Assembly (NCBI GenBank): GCA_016647705.1
Contig: CM028339.1
Coordinates: forward strand, 20,634,803 to 20,698,802
Direction of reading: 5' to 3'
Source of the DNA: Eucommia ulmoides
Taxonomy: Eukaryota; Streptophyta; Magnoliopsida; Garryales; Eucommiaceae
Length of the DNA: 64,000 nt
This document shows positions 1 through 11,159 of the stretch, piece after piece (positions within the stretch are counted from its first letter, which is position 1; every line of letters starts with the position of its first letter). Made by a program: the position numbers and the translations under genes. The notes beneath the pieces are model-generated. The model searched no databases. It was not told the DNA's origin and saw nothing but the letters and a program-made list of their open reading frames with translations.

Positions 1-145
1 CCAATGACAACATATAGCATGAAAATGAAGACGGAGGTTTAAAACACATACCTGGGAGGCAAGAGAATCTCGCCTTTGAATCAAGTCGGTTGTGACGGAT
101 TTAACTTATTTTGTTCCTTAGGTGGCCTCCCAAGAAGCGCATGTT

Positions 146-1152
146 TTATTGTCCTTAGCCTGACATGGAGAACGGCTCTTCAAAGAGCGGTTTTCGCCCG
201 TATTACGTGTCGTACAACACAACGTACGGGTCTTGATTTTGTACGCCCTTAAGACTGGAGAGATATGGTATTGAATAGCTCAGTCTTTCAACGTGACTCA
301 GCTCTGGATTATGTGCTTGGTTGGCATGAATGTACTAAGCTGGAAATAGGGTAGGATAGGTGAGCCACATCAGATCCTTGTAGATGCGATCCTCTTGGAT
401 CTATAGCGGCATCACCAACAAAAATTTAAATAGTGAAAACTCACAACGACTAATATGTGAATCTCCATTACCATTCCACACTTGGGTTCTCTTAGCTTGA
501 TCGTCTTCTCTCTCCCCTAAGTGCCTTCCGTTTGCATTCGGTTCCTCATGGTGGCTTACACATTCGAATGTGACATGCTTGTTTCTTAGTGCCATCGCTT
601 CTGACTCGACATCAACAAAGTAAATAAGATAACTGATTTGTGTCTGCAGAGACTTTACAGTGGCATTAATGTCGACACAGACCGTCTCAATATAATCAAG
701 ACAATCCTCGTGCTCGTTTAGCAGGTCATGCGTCTCTCTCCAAAATGTCTGAGTCTCTCCCATAACCGTGGAGAACACGTATTCCAAGGCAGGAAAAGAC
801 TCCACATCTTGAACCGGAGTGTCAATCCATGGCGCCATAGTATTGGAACAATCCCCCAAACTTTGGTGACTTGGTGAATGATTTCAACTTTGATAATCAA
901 GGGTCGCCATTTCCTCCAACGACCAAAAGGCTTCATCCGAGGTTAGGTCGTAGAAAGAGGAGGTACTATTTTCTCCTTCTACCTATGTTCTGGTTGCGGC
1001 TAATAACCCATCGAGGAAATTCAGGAGTTGATATTCCCTCGGGAAACCATGGTTCGGAACAGGAATATCAGCTCGTTGTAACGATTCCAAGCGTAAGAAA
1101 ACAGCTCAGAATCCAGTTGAAAGAAATGCATCAATAGTTGTCGATCTAACAT
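146..1152 (-). pseudogene. gag-like ORF of element A, frameshifted
   Basis: This is the TR-GAG family gag remnant, presumed capsid-type protein. The start matches MLDRQ at 1152. The first part (1152-1021) reads to FRTMVSRG and then shifts frame. The middle and end (859-401) are open and contain APWIDTPVQDVES and NEHEDCLDYIETVC. The end matches DPYVVLYDT just before the stop at 148-146. Total span is about 1007 bp against 987 bp in element C, so indels have broken the frame. At the codon where elements C and H carry a stop, this copy has tryptophan (TFWRETH), which suggests the ancestral codon was TGG. No zinc knuckle is visible. Confidence 0.8.
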
Positions 1153-1301
1153 CTCTAAGTATCCTGCATAAGAAATAAAAACAAAACTACAAACAAAAAA
1201 TAAATTATACAAAAAATAAATGCCTAAATTAAAATTAGTTCATTTACTCACAATATCAACAATAATCTAGAACACAATCCCGGTAATGTCGCCAAAAACT
1301 T

Positions 1302-2702
1302 TGTAGCATGTAAATCACATCGCCACTTTCACCGCAAGTGTACGAGTCAAGTTTTAGTAGAGTGAGAAGAGTAAGAGTTATTATTTCCATAGGGATTGGT
1401 TGAAAATATTGTCGAATACAGTAATTATCATAACCTAATTTTATTTAGGCGATAAAAAATGAAGTTTATAATTAATAATATACTAATACTATATATTAAT
1501 TTATCTAATTATACTATATTACTAATATGAGATGTTTACGGGAATGGATTATCTAGGGATTAACTTCATTTACTTAAATATGTCTGATCTTGTTTAGTTT
1601 ACATTAACGATGTTTGACTTATCTGACAATCTTTGTATTGTAAACTCATTCACTCCTTCTCCTGAGTGACAAGTGAATGAATATGTGACTTCGCGTTAAC
1701 GCTGAAGTCCTCATCTACCATTTTTTAGAACACATAGTCACATGAGTCTTTTCCCAACGTCATTGATTGCATATTTTCTAACTCCCTCCTAGGTTATTAG
1801 ATCATTACACTGTGTTTAAACACTAATCTGAATCCGGGGTTACCTCTCTCGAGTGTCAAACTCTATATTCTCAATAAATCTAAACAAACATATAATGGAA
1901 ATTCAAGGACAGAAAACACAATAGAATAGCAAAGAATAACCATTAACGAAACACCGATTTCAAAATCACATATTCGTACATTATAGTAATCCCTAGACAA
2001 TATCCATTTAGCTAACGGCCATAACCGTATATACAATGATAAATGAGCTAAACATGCTCAAACCATAATCCTAAGTTAAGAAATAGAAAAAGAAATAAGA
2101 GAAACTAGCCGTAGTCCGAAGATTTGGTGCTAAAACCGTTCTGAGATCGCTTCTCCTTCTTCACAACGTGTTCTTCGCCTTCGGATTTGGTGGAACATTC
2201 CCCAAAAATCTCACAACCCTATTCTAACCCTAGGATCTCTCTCATGGCCGAAATAGAGGATATGAGAAAGATATAGGACTAAAAAATATCTAAATAAATA
2301 TCTAAAGTGTGTGCAGAATGACTGCCGTGGCGGTGGGTAGGTCGGTTTGGTCACAGCCTCGGCGATGGGATCAGAGGCCTCTCTGTTGTTTCACCACAAT
2401 GGTGGTGGATTTCTCTGCTGCAATGGTGGATATTAAGCAATATTTAGGACTTCTCTGCATATTGACCGTCGCGCCAGTGGGCTGCAGTTCTGAATTTTGC
2501 CCTTATGCTTATTTTCCCACTATTCTTCTACTGTTCTTGATTCGATTTGATTGTTTATGATCCATTTTCATCCTTTTTCACCCCACATACCTGATTTATG
2601 ACAAAAAGAATAAAAATATATTAAAACCTATTAAAATGTAATAAAAATACTAGAAAACTAATAAATTCGGTTTAAAAATAAATAGGTAAATTACACTTAT
2701 TA
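1302..2702 (-). repeat. 5' LTR of element A
   Basis: 1401-bp LTR. On the minus strand it begins near 2702 (TAATAAGTG..., an altered TGATAGGTG) and ends GCTACA at 1302, followed by AAGTTTTTGG and the primer site. It carries GC-rich CACCGC/GCGGTG-type motifs near 2320-2480 and the inverted repeat GACTTC...GAAGTC at 1687-1709. Confidence 0.85.
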
Positions 2703-3047
2703 GTCACCGCTGCAGTAGTGACCTGTCGTTATGGCAGTGGGTACAATAGGCTACTTCTCTGTATTTTCACCGCCGTGAAGGTAAAAGTATGCTGCGGCGG
2801 TGGTCTGGTCGCCACGGCGGTGGGTGTCAGCTTTGAAACAATTGCCGTTTTGCCTATTTTTCCACCGTTCTTCCATCAACTTACTCTGATTAGCTTGATA
2901 TTCAATCGTTTTAGCTCCTTTTCACCCCAAATACCTAATTTATAACAAAAAGAATAAAAATATATTAAAACGTATTAAAAATGCTATAATAACACTCGAA
3001 AACTAACAAGTTCAGTTCGGAAATAGATAGGTAAATTACGCCTATCA
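2703..3047 (-). repeat. LTR fragment L (TR-GAG family) cut by element A
   Basis: Minus-strand start of a second family LTR. From 3047 it begins TGATAGGCGTAATTTACC and runs through the usual U3 sequence to the CACCGCCGTG and CACGGCGGTGG motifs, then stops at element A. The simplest reading is that A inserted into LTR L and the rest of L lies left of the window. L itself abuts a QTRT1 exon at 3048. Confidence 0.8.
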
Positions 3048-3212
3048 ACATGTCCAAGAATAGAAGAGGCTATGTATCGGACTCTGCGTTGGATTGACAG
3101 GTGCATAGTATGTATATATATATGTGTGTGTGTGAGTTTAATAGTGATGAACATTAGGCTTGTTGAGTACAAGGTAGTGTGCAAATTGTTTACTTTTATA
3201 GTTGATTCCCTT

Positions 3213-3243
<31 letters not shown>

Positions 3244-3377
3244 TTTATTCTCTCATTGTTTCTTCGTGTTTCTCATATTTTATATACTTACTTGTCCTAG
3301 ATGAGAATAGCTCACAAGCGACCAAATGAGCAGAACTTATTTGGCATTGTACAGGGTGGTTTAGATCCAGTTTTAAG
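3048..3377 (+). pseudogene. QTRT1: Queuine tRNA-ribosyltransferase catalytic subunit, two-exon fragment
   Basis: Fragment of the enzyme that swaps guanine-34 for queuine in tRNAs with GUN anticodons. The first piece (3048 to about 3107) encodes TCPRIEEAMYRTLRWIDR, matching the segment before the substrate loop in eukaryotic QTRT1. It is followed by an intron starting GTATGT at 3108. The second exon (3301-3377) encodes AHKRPNEQNLFGIVQGGLDPVLR, in parts IAHKRPNEQ and NLFGIVQGGLDPVLR; the FGIVQGG loop is the family signature. The donor GTAAAT follows at 3378. The exact acceptor is uncertain by a few residues. The first exon is cut at 3048 by LTR fragment L, and no downstream exon was found, so this is a broken gene or captured fragment. 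Recognition rests on remembered family sequence. Confidence 0.85.
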
Positions 3378-3559
3378 GTAAATAGTAGTACAATGTGTAT
3401 CATTCCTTGTATTTTCATCCTTCCAAATAATTGCAGCAAAATGGTTTTTTTTGGAGGGATAAGGTTTTGCCTAATTGTCTCTTCATGAATTTGGAGCCTT
3501 TGTTTGATGCATATGATTGTTGATATTGATTCCTATGTTTATGTATCAATCATACTATG
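3378..3559 (+). other. QTRT1 intron remnant and target site of B and H
   Basis: AT-rich sequence after the exon donor, without a recognisable exon. It ends in the pentamer CTATG (3555-3559), which recurs at 4947-4951 and 9949-9953, flanking solo LTR B and element H. Confidence 0.6.
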
Positions 3560-4946
3560 TGGCAGAGAAATATTACATCGCTATTTTTACCGCAAGTGTA
3601 CGGGTTAAGTTTTAGTATGGTAGGAAGAGTAAGAGTTGTCATATCCACAGGGATTGGATTAGATCATTGCTAAGTACTGCGATTGTCATAACCTAACTTT
3701 ATTTAGACGACTCAAATTTAGGGTTTTTATATATTAATAATAAACTAAACTAATTAACTATTATACTAATAAGACGTTTATAGGAGTATATTGTCTAGAG
3801 ATTAACTCCGTTCACTTAAACGTGTTTGTTTCAATCTAGTTTACATTAACGACATTCAAATCTATCCGACAATCTAAGTATCGAAAACTTACTCACTAAC
3901 TCTCCTGAGTATAAAGTGAATGAATATACGAATTCGCGTCAATGCCGAAATCCCCCTCTAGCATCTATACGACACTTGATCACATGAGTCTCGCCCCAAC
4001 CTCACAGATTGCACACTTTTTAATACTCTCTCGGGTCATTAGATCATTGCGTTGTGTTTAAATCCTACTCCGAATTTGGGGTTACCTCTCCCGAGTGTCA
4101 ATTCCCGTATTCCCAATATATCATAACAAACATATAATAGTGGAAGAACAGTAAACACAATCAAATACAAATAAGTAACCGTTAACAAAACATCAATTTA
4201 TTCATAGCACGTTTTCATGAAGTACATCAAGCCCTAAACAATATATGTTTAGCTACACATGGAAATAGCCTTATATTCAACAATACACATAAACAAAACT
4301 ATCAACCAAAACTAAGAAATAATGAGAGAAACAAGAAGACTAACCATTATCCTAAGAACCGATGCTAAAATCGCTCCGAGATTGTTTTCCCTTCTTGTCT
4401 TTGTGATCTTCTCTTGGTTGATACGCCTTGGAGCTCTCAAAGAGGTCCCAAAAAATGTCCTCGTTATCTTGGGAGAAGAGATGATATATATGGGATCCAA
4501 AATATCAACAAAATATCCCAAAATATCTAAGACAGGTGGAGCCGGACCATTGCAGTAGTGGGAAGCACTACTGTAGTAGTGGAGAAGTCAGTAGGCTTCT
4601 GCAGCAGTGGGAATTACCACTGAACCGGTGGAGGCCACCACTACAGCGGTGGTCAAGCATAAATATTCTGCTTGATCCTGTTGTTTAACTGCTGTAGCGA
4701 TGGTTTTCACTGCTGCAGCGGTGGAACTATAGATGCAGGATGATCTTTTTTTCTCATTTTCCACCGTTCTTCTACCAACGTCCCTCCGATTTGCTCAATT
4801 ATAGACAGTTTTCATCACTTTTCGTCCCAAACACCTGATTTATAACAAAACAAATAAAAATGTATTAAAAGATAATAAAGTATTACAAAAATACTCAAAA
4901 AGTACTAAATTCGGCTTGAGAATATTTAGATAAATTACACCTATCA
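3560..4946 (-). mobile_element. Solo LTR B (TR-GAG family)
   Basis: 1387-bp LTR running TGGCAG...CTATCA on the plus strand, so minus oriented. Identical 5-bp target duplications CTATG lie at 3555-3559 and 4947-4951, showing a complete insertion reduced to one LTR. It has the palindromic GC motif cluster (near 4550-4730, e.g. CTGCTGCAGCGGTGG). An ORF-length run at 4322-4558 lies within LTR sequence and is not a gene. Confidence 0.9.
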
Positions 4947-4951
4947 CTATG

Positions 4952-5852
4952 TGATAAGTGTAATTTATCTATTTATTCTCAAGCCAATTTTGATAGTATT
5001 TCGAGTATTTTTATAGCACTTTAATATTTTTTAATACGTTTTTATTCTTTTTGTTATAAATCAAGTGTTTGGGACAAAAATGAATAAAAACGGTCCATAA
5101 ACGATCAAATCGATAAAACAGTGGTTGAACATAGATTGGCTAAACATAGATTATCTATGGGATTAATGTAATTTATGAAAATATCGTTTGTTTGAATTGT
5201 GTTTCTTTAACAGTTGCTCTTCACTATTTAATTGTGTTTACCGTTCTGTCATGTTTATATTCTTGTTTATATAAATTATGAAATCGGGATTTGACACTTG
5301 GGAGAGGTAACCCCGAATTTAGACTAGGGTTAAACACAACGCGACGATCTAATGATCCGAGAAAGTGTTAGAAAGTATGCAATCCATGACGTTGGGGCAA
5401 GACTTATGTGACTATGTGTTCTAAACAATGCTAGAAAGGGACTTCGGCGTTAACGTAAAGTCACATATTCATTCACTTGTCACTTGGGAGAGGGAGTGAA
5501 TGAGTTTATGATACAGAGATTGTTGGATAGGTCGAATACCGTTATTTATAACTAAAAGAAACCAAACACGATTTTGTAAACAAAGTTAATCTCTAGATAA
5601 TTTATTCCCCTAAACGTCTCAAAATAGTATTATAGTATAATTTGTGTAAGTAGTTAATTAGTTTAGTTTATTATTTATTATAAAATCTACAATTTGAGTC
5701 GCCTAGATAAAGTTAGGTTATGATAATTACAGTACTCAACGATAATCTCAACCAATCCCTGTGCATACGGCAACCCTTACTCTTACAACTCTATACTAAA
5801 ACTTGACCCGTACACTTGCGGTGAAAGTAGCGACGTATTTACGCGCTACGTA
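4952..5852 (+). repeat. 5' LTR of element H, internally deleted
   Basis: Starts TGATAAGTGTAATTTATC and ends CGCTACGTA. Compared with the 3' LTR (1395 bp) it lacks the segment from the CACCGC/GCGGTG cluster through the TATA region. Sequence joins directly from AACAGTGGTTG to ATTGGCTAAACAT near 5125-5140. Confidence 0.85.
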
Positions 5853-5996
5853 GTTTTTGGCACCCTTGTTGGGGATTGTGTTTTAGATTATAGTTGACAT
5901 TGTGAGTAAATAACTTGATTTTAATTTGGATATTTATTTTGTTTATAACTTTTGTTTGTAATTTTGTTTTTTATTTCTCATGTAGGGTACTTGAAG

Positions 5997-6985
5997 ATGC
6001 TAGATCGACAAGTATTGATGCATTTCTTTTAATGAGATTTCGAGCTGTTTTATTATGCTTCGGATCATACAAGGAGCAGCTATTTCGATTCCCAAATCAT
6101 GGTTTCCGAGGGAGTGTCAACTTCTGAATTTCCTTGATGGGTTACTAGCCGCAACTAGGACATGGGTGGAAGGAGAAAAGGATACCACCTCTTTCTATGA
6201 CCTAACCACTGATGAAGCCTTTTGGTCGTTGGAGGAATTGGCGGCCTTTGATTATCATAGTTGGAATTATTCACCAAGTCACCATAGCTTGGGGGATTGT
6301 TTCAATACTACAATACCATGGATTGATACCCTAGTCCAAAATGTGGAGTCTTCCATCACCCTGGAAAGGATATTTGTTGTAGTTATGGGGGAGACTGAAA
6401 TTTTCTAGAGGGAAACGAATAACCGACTCAATGAGCACGAGGATCGTCTTGATAATATTAAGACAATCTGTGTCGAAATTTATGCGATTATAATGTCTCT
6501 TTAGACGCAAATCGGTCAGCTTATATGTTTTGTTGAGGCTGAGTAAGAAGTGGTGGCACTAAGAGACACACAAGCTACATTCATCGAAAGCCACCATGAG
6601 GAATCGGAAACAAGCGGGAGGAACTTGGATCAGTTCGAAGACGATGCAAAATCACAAGATAACACTTGTGATTATCCACCATTTGAGATCCACCAAGTAT
6701 TTCCACCACCGATCCAAGACGATCACATTTATGAGGATCTAATGTGGCTTACTTGTCCTTCACCGCCTTTTGCACCGTACATTCAAGAAAGCACCGTACA
6801 TTCAAGAAACTCAAGCATACGAGGCGGAGCTGAATCAAGTTGACAGCTCGATCCCTACATTTCTAAATCTCTCCAATCTTGAGGGCCTTCTGAACCAAGA
6901 CCCATACGTAGTGTTGTATGACACTTACTATGGGCAGAAACCGCTATTTAACGAGCCCTTCTCTGTGTCAAACCGAAGACCTTAA
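5997..6985 (+). pseudogene. gag-like ORF of element H, decayed
   Basis: Starts ATG-CTA-GAT (MLDRQVLMHFF), then meets a stop where the family has glutamine, and shifts frame near 6050. The middle (6055-6408) encodes the gag-like core: ECQLLNFLDGLLAATRTWVEG, then DEAFWSLEELAAFDYHSW. This resembles plant Ty3/gypsy gag segments of the form FY.GL...TR...EAYELLE.MA.NNY.W. A TAG follows ETEIF, at the same codon as the TAA in element C. The C-terminal part carries the family signature DPYVVLYDTYYGQKPLFNEPF near 6900. Several stops make it non-functional. Confidence 0.8.
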
Positions 6986-7057
6986 ATCAAGGGCTTCTTG
7001 GGAGGCAACACAAGGTTTCAAAAAATAAATTAGATCTGTCACTGCCGACTTGATTCA

Positions 7058-7078
7058 GAGGCAAGATTCTCTTGCCTC
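7058..7078 (+). other. Conserved post-gag inverted repeat (element H)
   Basis: GAGGCAAGA, loop TTC, TCTTGCCTC: a perfect 9-bp stem about 75 bp after the gag stop. A second short stem, CTTGGG...C(A)CAAGG, lies just upstream near 6998-7016. The same position is paired in elements D and C, and imperfectly in A, F and G. Confidence 0.6.
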
Positions 7079-8553
7079 CCAGGTATGTGTTCTAAACCCC
7101 CATCTTCATTATAATGCTTTATGCTTTCATTGAAATCACTGATGGATCGTTATGGATATTGCCCGTTTTAAGTTCGGGGGTGACATTTAGTATGTTTAGT
7201 ATGTTATTATGATTGTTAGTTATGTTGTATTATTTCTATTATATGCATGTTTGTTTAGGGTAGTTGTTGTGCATGTGCTAAGTTTTGTACTTCATCTGGG
7301 CTATTACCCGATGATTAGTCTGTCCCCTAGTTGTTTATTGAGGTTGAGCGTAATGCTCATCCATGTATGTTCTATGTGCTTGACGTCTCATTTTAGTAAA
7401 AGTTATTGCGGATCCTAATTGCATGAGCACATAAACTCAATGTATAACTATCCAACTGATTTGACGTCGATTATTCGTTAGCCAAGTTCATGATAATAGG
7501 GATTCTAGAACCTAATTTGGGGGAAATTTTAGGCGAAATCCTAGGCGTAGAGTTTAGGAGATATGATTTAGGCATTCATTTTGATTGCTTGAGCCTTTGA
7601 AGCCTACCATGTTATATTTTTATCCCTTGTTACCCTGTAGAAGTCGAAAAACCATTTCAATTCTGAACACATAAGAAATACCCTGGCCGATAAAACTTCT
7701 TTCCAAACCTATATCGCTGAGCCGAATGCACAATTTGAGTAAATCAAGTTAGCATTCATGTATGCTACTTAAAGTGAGCGGTTGAGTTTCGGGCAAACTT
7801 TTCATTAGTTTAGTATTCGAGCACTCCCTTGTCATTTTTTATTTTTTTAACTACACCCGTGAAATTGTAATAATCGAATAATTTGGGGGTGTGGTTTAAA
7901 AAAAAAAACTATTGTAAATATCGTTTTATTTTTGTTTCTTTTGACAAGTGAGTACGAAGTTCTTAAATGTATGTTCAAGGTTGTTTCGACTAGATCTTTG
8001 GGGGTTCGAGAGTGATTGAGTGCCAAACATGTGCCTCGGGTATCGTTAAGTTAATAACGTTAACCTGTTTTCTATTCCTAATATACCCTTGGCCCTTTTC
8101 CAAAAAATCAAACCAAGTCTTATTGATTTTTTGAATTCTTAGCCTACATTAGTAGAGAATGGAACCCTATAAGGCATATGGATTTCCTATACCTTATGGT
8201 TTTAGTCATGAACTTTATTGGTGAATAATCCAATCCGATAGGTGGATATTTGTATAATTGAGTTTTTGCACACACTTTAATAGGATCTAGAATGGTGCTT
8301 ACTATTATTGAATGTTAAAATTCTAAAATACTAGATGGTGTGTTTTATTCTTGAAGTTGATAGGATTGGGGGCCGATGAGGGAAAACCGTTTGGCCGGTA
8401 AGATGAAATTCAAAACTTGCACATTATTTTTTTTTTTTTTTTTTTTGTGTTTTTCATTTTTAGTATTTAAATTTTTTAATTAATTGTTGTAGTTTCTTTT
8501 ATTGTGTGGGTGTTTTGCTTGAGGACTAACAAAATTCTTAGTTTGGGGGTATT

Positions 8554-9948
8554 TGATAAATGTAATTTATCTATTTATTCCCAAGCCGATTTTGATAGTT
8601 TTCTAGAATTTTTAATACATTTTTATTATTTTTGTTATAAGTTATATGTTTGGGGTGAAAAGGTATGAAAACGGTTCATAAACGATCAAATCAGTGAAAC
8701 GGCGGTGGCAAAACGAGTAAAAACAGTAAATCTTGCAACTGCAGCTGACCGCTACAGCGGTGAAACTACTGGGAGTGCAGAAAGTTCACCACCACAATGT
8801 GTAGGCCACCGCTGCAGTGGTGAAACAACATGATGCTCACTGATGAACCACAGTTGCAGTGATCAAGCCACCGCTGCAGAGTTGACCACTGCCAACATAC
8901 CCTCTGCTACAGCCGTGGCCCCTACACTTGTAAAGTGTATTTTTTAGATATTTTTAGATATTTTTTATTCCATATCTTCTCTCCTCCTCCATTGTTCAAT
9001 CGTGAGAGCTTATATATGTTAGAATATATTAGAGAGGTTTTTGGGGAGAGCTCATCCAAACCTGAAGAAGAAGATCACGTTGCGATGATGGAGAAACGCT
9101 CTCGGAGTGGTTTTAACGTCAGATCTTTAGATAACGGCTAAGTTCCTTCATTTCATTCTTCATTTCTTAACTTTGGTAGTTTATTTGAGCATGTTTAGCT
9201 CATTTGTTATTGTATATAGGATTATGACCATTGGCTAAACATGGATTATCTATGAGATTAATGTAATTTATGAAAATATCGTTTGTTTGAATTGTATTTC
9301 TTTAACGGTTGTTCTTCAGTATTCGATTGTGTTTACCGTTTTCTCATATTTATATGTTTGTTCAGATATATTGAGAAATCGAGGTTTGACACTCGGGAGA
9401 GATAACCCCGAATTTGGACTAGGGTTAAACACAATACGACGATCTAACGACTTGGGAGGGTGTTAGAATGTGTGCAATCCATGATGTTGGGGGCAAGACT
9501 CATGTGACTATGTGGTCTAAACAATGCAAGAGGGGGACTTCAGCGCTAACGCGAAGTCACATATTCATTCACTTGTCACTCGGGAGAGGGAGTGAATGAG
9601 TTTATGACACGGAGATTGTCGGATAGGTAGAATACGGTTATTGATAACTAAATGAAACCAAACACGTTTTTGTAAACGAAATTAATCCCCTAGATAATCT
9701 ATTCCCCTAAACATCTCAAAATAGTATTATAGTATAATTAGTGTAAGTAATTAATTAGTTTAGTTTATTATTTATTATAAAATCTACAATTTGAGTCGCC
9801 TAGATAAAGTTAGGTTATGATAATTACGGTACTCAACGATAATCTCAACCAATCCCTATGGATACGACAACCCTTACTCTTTTAACTCTATACTAAAACT
9901 TGACCCGTGCACTTGCGGTGAAAGTAGCGACGTATTCACACGCTACTA
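8554..9948 (+). repeat. 3' LTR of element H
   Basis: 1395 bp, TGATAAATG...CGCTACTA. It holds CACCGCTGCAGTGGTG-type motifs at about 8745-8925 and the inverted repeat GACTTCAGCGC...GCGAAGTC at 9536-9558. An open run at 8935-9141 is LTR sequence, not a gene. Confidence 0.88.
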
Positions 9949-9953
9949 CTATG

Positions 9954-10782
9954 CATGTGTTTTTTTAGAATAGTAGTGTTTTGTAACGTGTGGTCATGAG
10001 ATTACCCCATCTCTACACTCGGAGCTCTTGAAGACAATTGCAGGTTGTGAGGAGGACTGCATGAGTAGAGGTGGAAAATCTTGAAGTGTGGGGGCTCAAC
10101 TATCGGATGGCGATGATACTAGTGGTTGGAGGGTTAGGCAGAGGACCTAATTCTTCATATCAAACTGTTGTAGGTAACTCTCATTTGTTCTTGTATAATG
10201 AAGGTGATGTGCAAACGTTGTTGTATGAATCTTGTTCTTGTTGCAAGAAATTTTTAGTTTATTAATCTTCTATTGGGGAAGAAAAACAAATTTGCATTAT
10301 TTTTAAGTTAATGTATTGGTTAATGTTCTTTTGGTTATTATTTAGCTTGTATATTTGGGTAATTTGAGTTATGTTTTTTGTATTGTGATAAATTTTTAGT
10401 CTTTATTGTTTGGATTTAGAGTATTTGTTATTTTAAAATAATTTAAAAAAAAAAAAAAAAAAGAAAGAAAGAAAAACCGGATACTTATTGAGACACTTAA
10501 AAGTTTCCTATGAGATAGTTATTAGGGCATAATCTAGTGCCCTAATATATTTAATTCAAAAAATATTAAATGATACAGAGACAATATATAGTGTCCTAAT
10601 AATTATCTTATGCAACACATATTATTACCTTAACAAGTTCAAACTAAACGAGCATTTTTTTGTGTTCTAATATCCTATTGGGGCGGCGTTTTATAAGGCA
10701 CATTAACAAGTGCCCCAAAATGTCAAGTGTCGCAATATTGCGACACTTTTTGTTGCCCCCAAAGGCTGTTTTTGTTGTAGTG
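9954..10782 (+). mobile_element. Terminal part of a probable CACTA (En/Spm) transposon
   Basis: The right edge ends GTTGTAGTG at 10782, which read inward is CACTACAACAAAAACAGCC, a typical CACTA-type terminus. Subterminal copies of an AGTG(T/C)C..AATA motif lie near 10532, 10598, 10709 and 10727, the last as a palindrome AGTGTCGCAATATTGCGACACT (read in two halves: AGTGTCGCAAT and ATTGCGACACT). The matching left terminus was not found in the window. An open run at 10071-10265 may be a terminal exon remnant but matches nothing I know. The left limit is simply where element H ends. Confidence 0.5.
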
Positions 10783-10823
10783 TAGATCGAACAATTTTTC
10801 ACCTCAAACTACATTTGATAAAA

Positions 10824-10825
<2 letters not shown>

Positions 10826-10857
<32 letters not shown>
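10826..10857 (+). repeat. (AAT)n microsatellite
   Basis: About ten tandem ATA/AAT trinucleotides in AT-rich non-coding sequence. Confidence 0.9.
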
Positions 10858-10860
<3 letters not shown>

Positions 10861-11043
10861 GAAAAGAAAAAAAAAACACATGAAAAAACATAAAATTATC
10901 AATTCGATCGAACTTCGGTATAAACAAAGATTTTGGGTTAATTTTGAAATTTTTAAAAGTTAATGGAGACTAAAATGACAATATTGAAAATAGATTTTCC
11001 ATAAATATTACTTTGAATATATTTAAATTAGTTTCTACCCTTT

Positions 11044-11151
11044 AAATGAATACATTAAATAGACAATCTTTTAGCAAGATTTTTGCATTATCTCATGAAA
11101 TGAATACATTAAATAGACAATCTTTTAGCAAGATTTTTGCATTATCTCACG
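11044..11151 (+). repeat. 54-bp tandem duplication
   Basis: Two nearly identical 54-bp units (11044-11097 and 11098-11151) starting AAATGAATACATTAAATAG. They differ by about one base, which suggests a recent slip or unequal exchange. Confidence 0.9.
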
Positions 11152-11159
11152 ATGAAACT

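Larger units (their letters stand above)
1..2702 (-). mobile_element. TR-GAG element A (partial; 5' LTR plus internal region)
   Basis: Minus-strand, gag-only LTR retrotransposon whose 3' part lies left of the window. Read on the minus strand it has a 5' LTR (2702 down to 1302), a degenerate tRNA-Asp primer binding site at 1278-1294 (17 bases, starting TGGCGAC), a gag-like ORF at 1152-146 and the conserved post-gag inverted repeat at 57-77. It lies inside another LTR of the same family, because the sequence from 2703 continues as LTR fragment L. No pol domain is seen. Element identity is secure from alignment by eye with elements H, C and F. Confidence 0.85.
4952..9948 (+). mobile_element. TR-GAG element H, complete
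   Basis: 4997-bp plus-strand element with a shortened 5' LTR (4952-5852), degenerate primer site (TGGCACCCTTGTTGGGGA from about 5858), gag remnant (5997-6985), post-gag hairpins, about 1.5 kb of non-coding sequence, polypurine-like tract (TTTGGGGGTATT, ending 8553) and 3' LTR (8554-9948). It is flanked by CTATG at 4947-4951 and 9949-9953. The 5' LTR lacks about 500 bp around the GC-rich motifs (junction near 5130), so it probably lost its promoter. There is no pol. Confidence 0.9.

Noticed and set aside
4322..4558. 78-residue open frame on the plus strand
   Set aside because: It lies inside solo LTR B, and the same region is not conserved as coding in other LTRs.
9954..10265. Downstream exons of QTRT1 after element H
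   Set aside because: Expected motifs such as the AIGG loop, PTRTARFG and the CxCxxC zinc ligands are absent from the translation; the segment fits a transposon end better.
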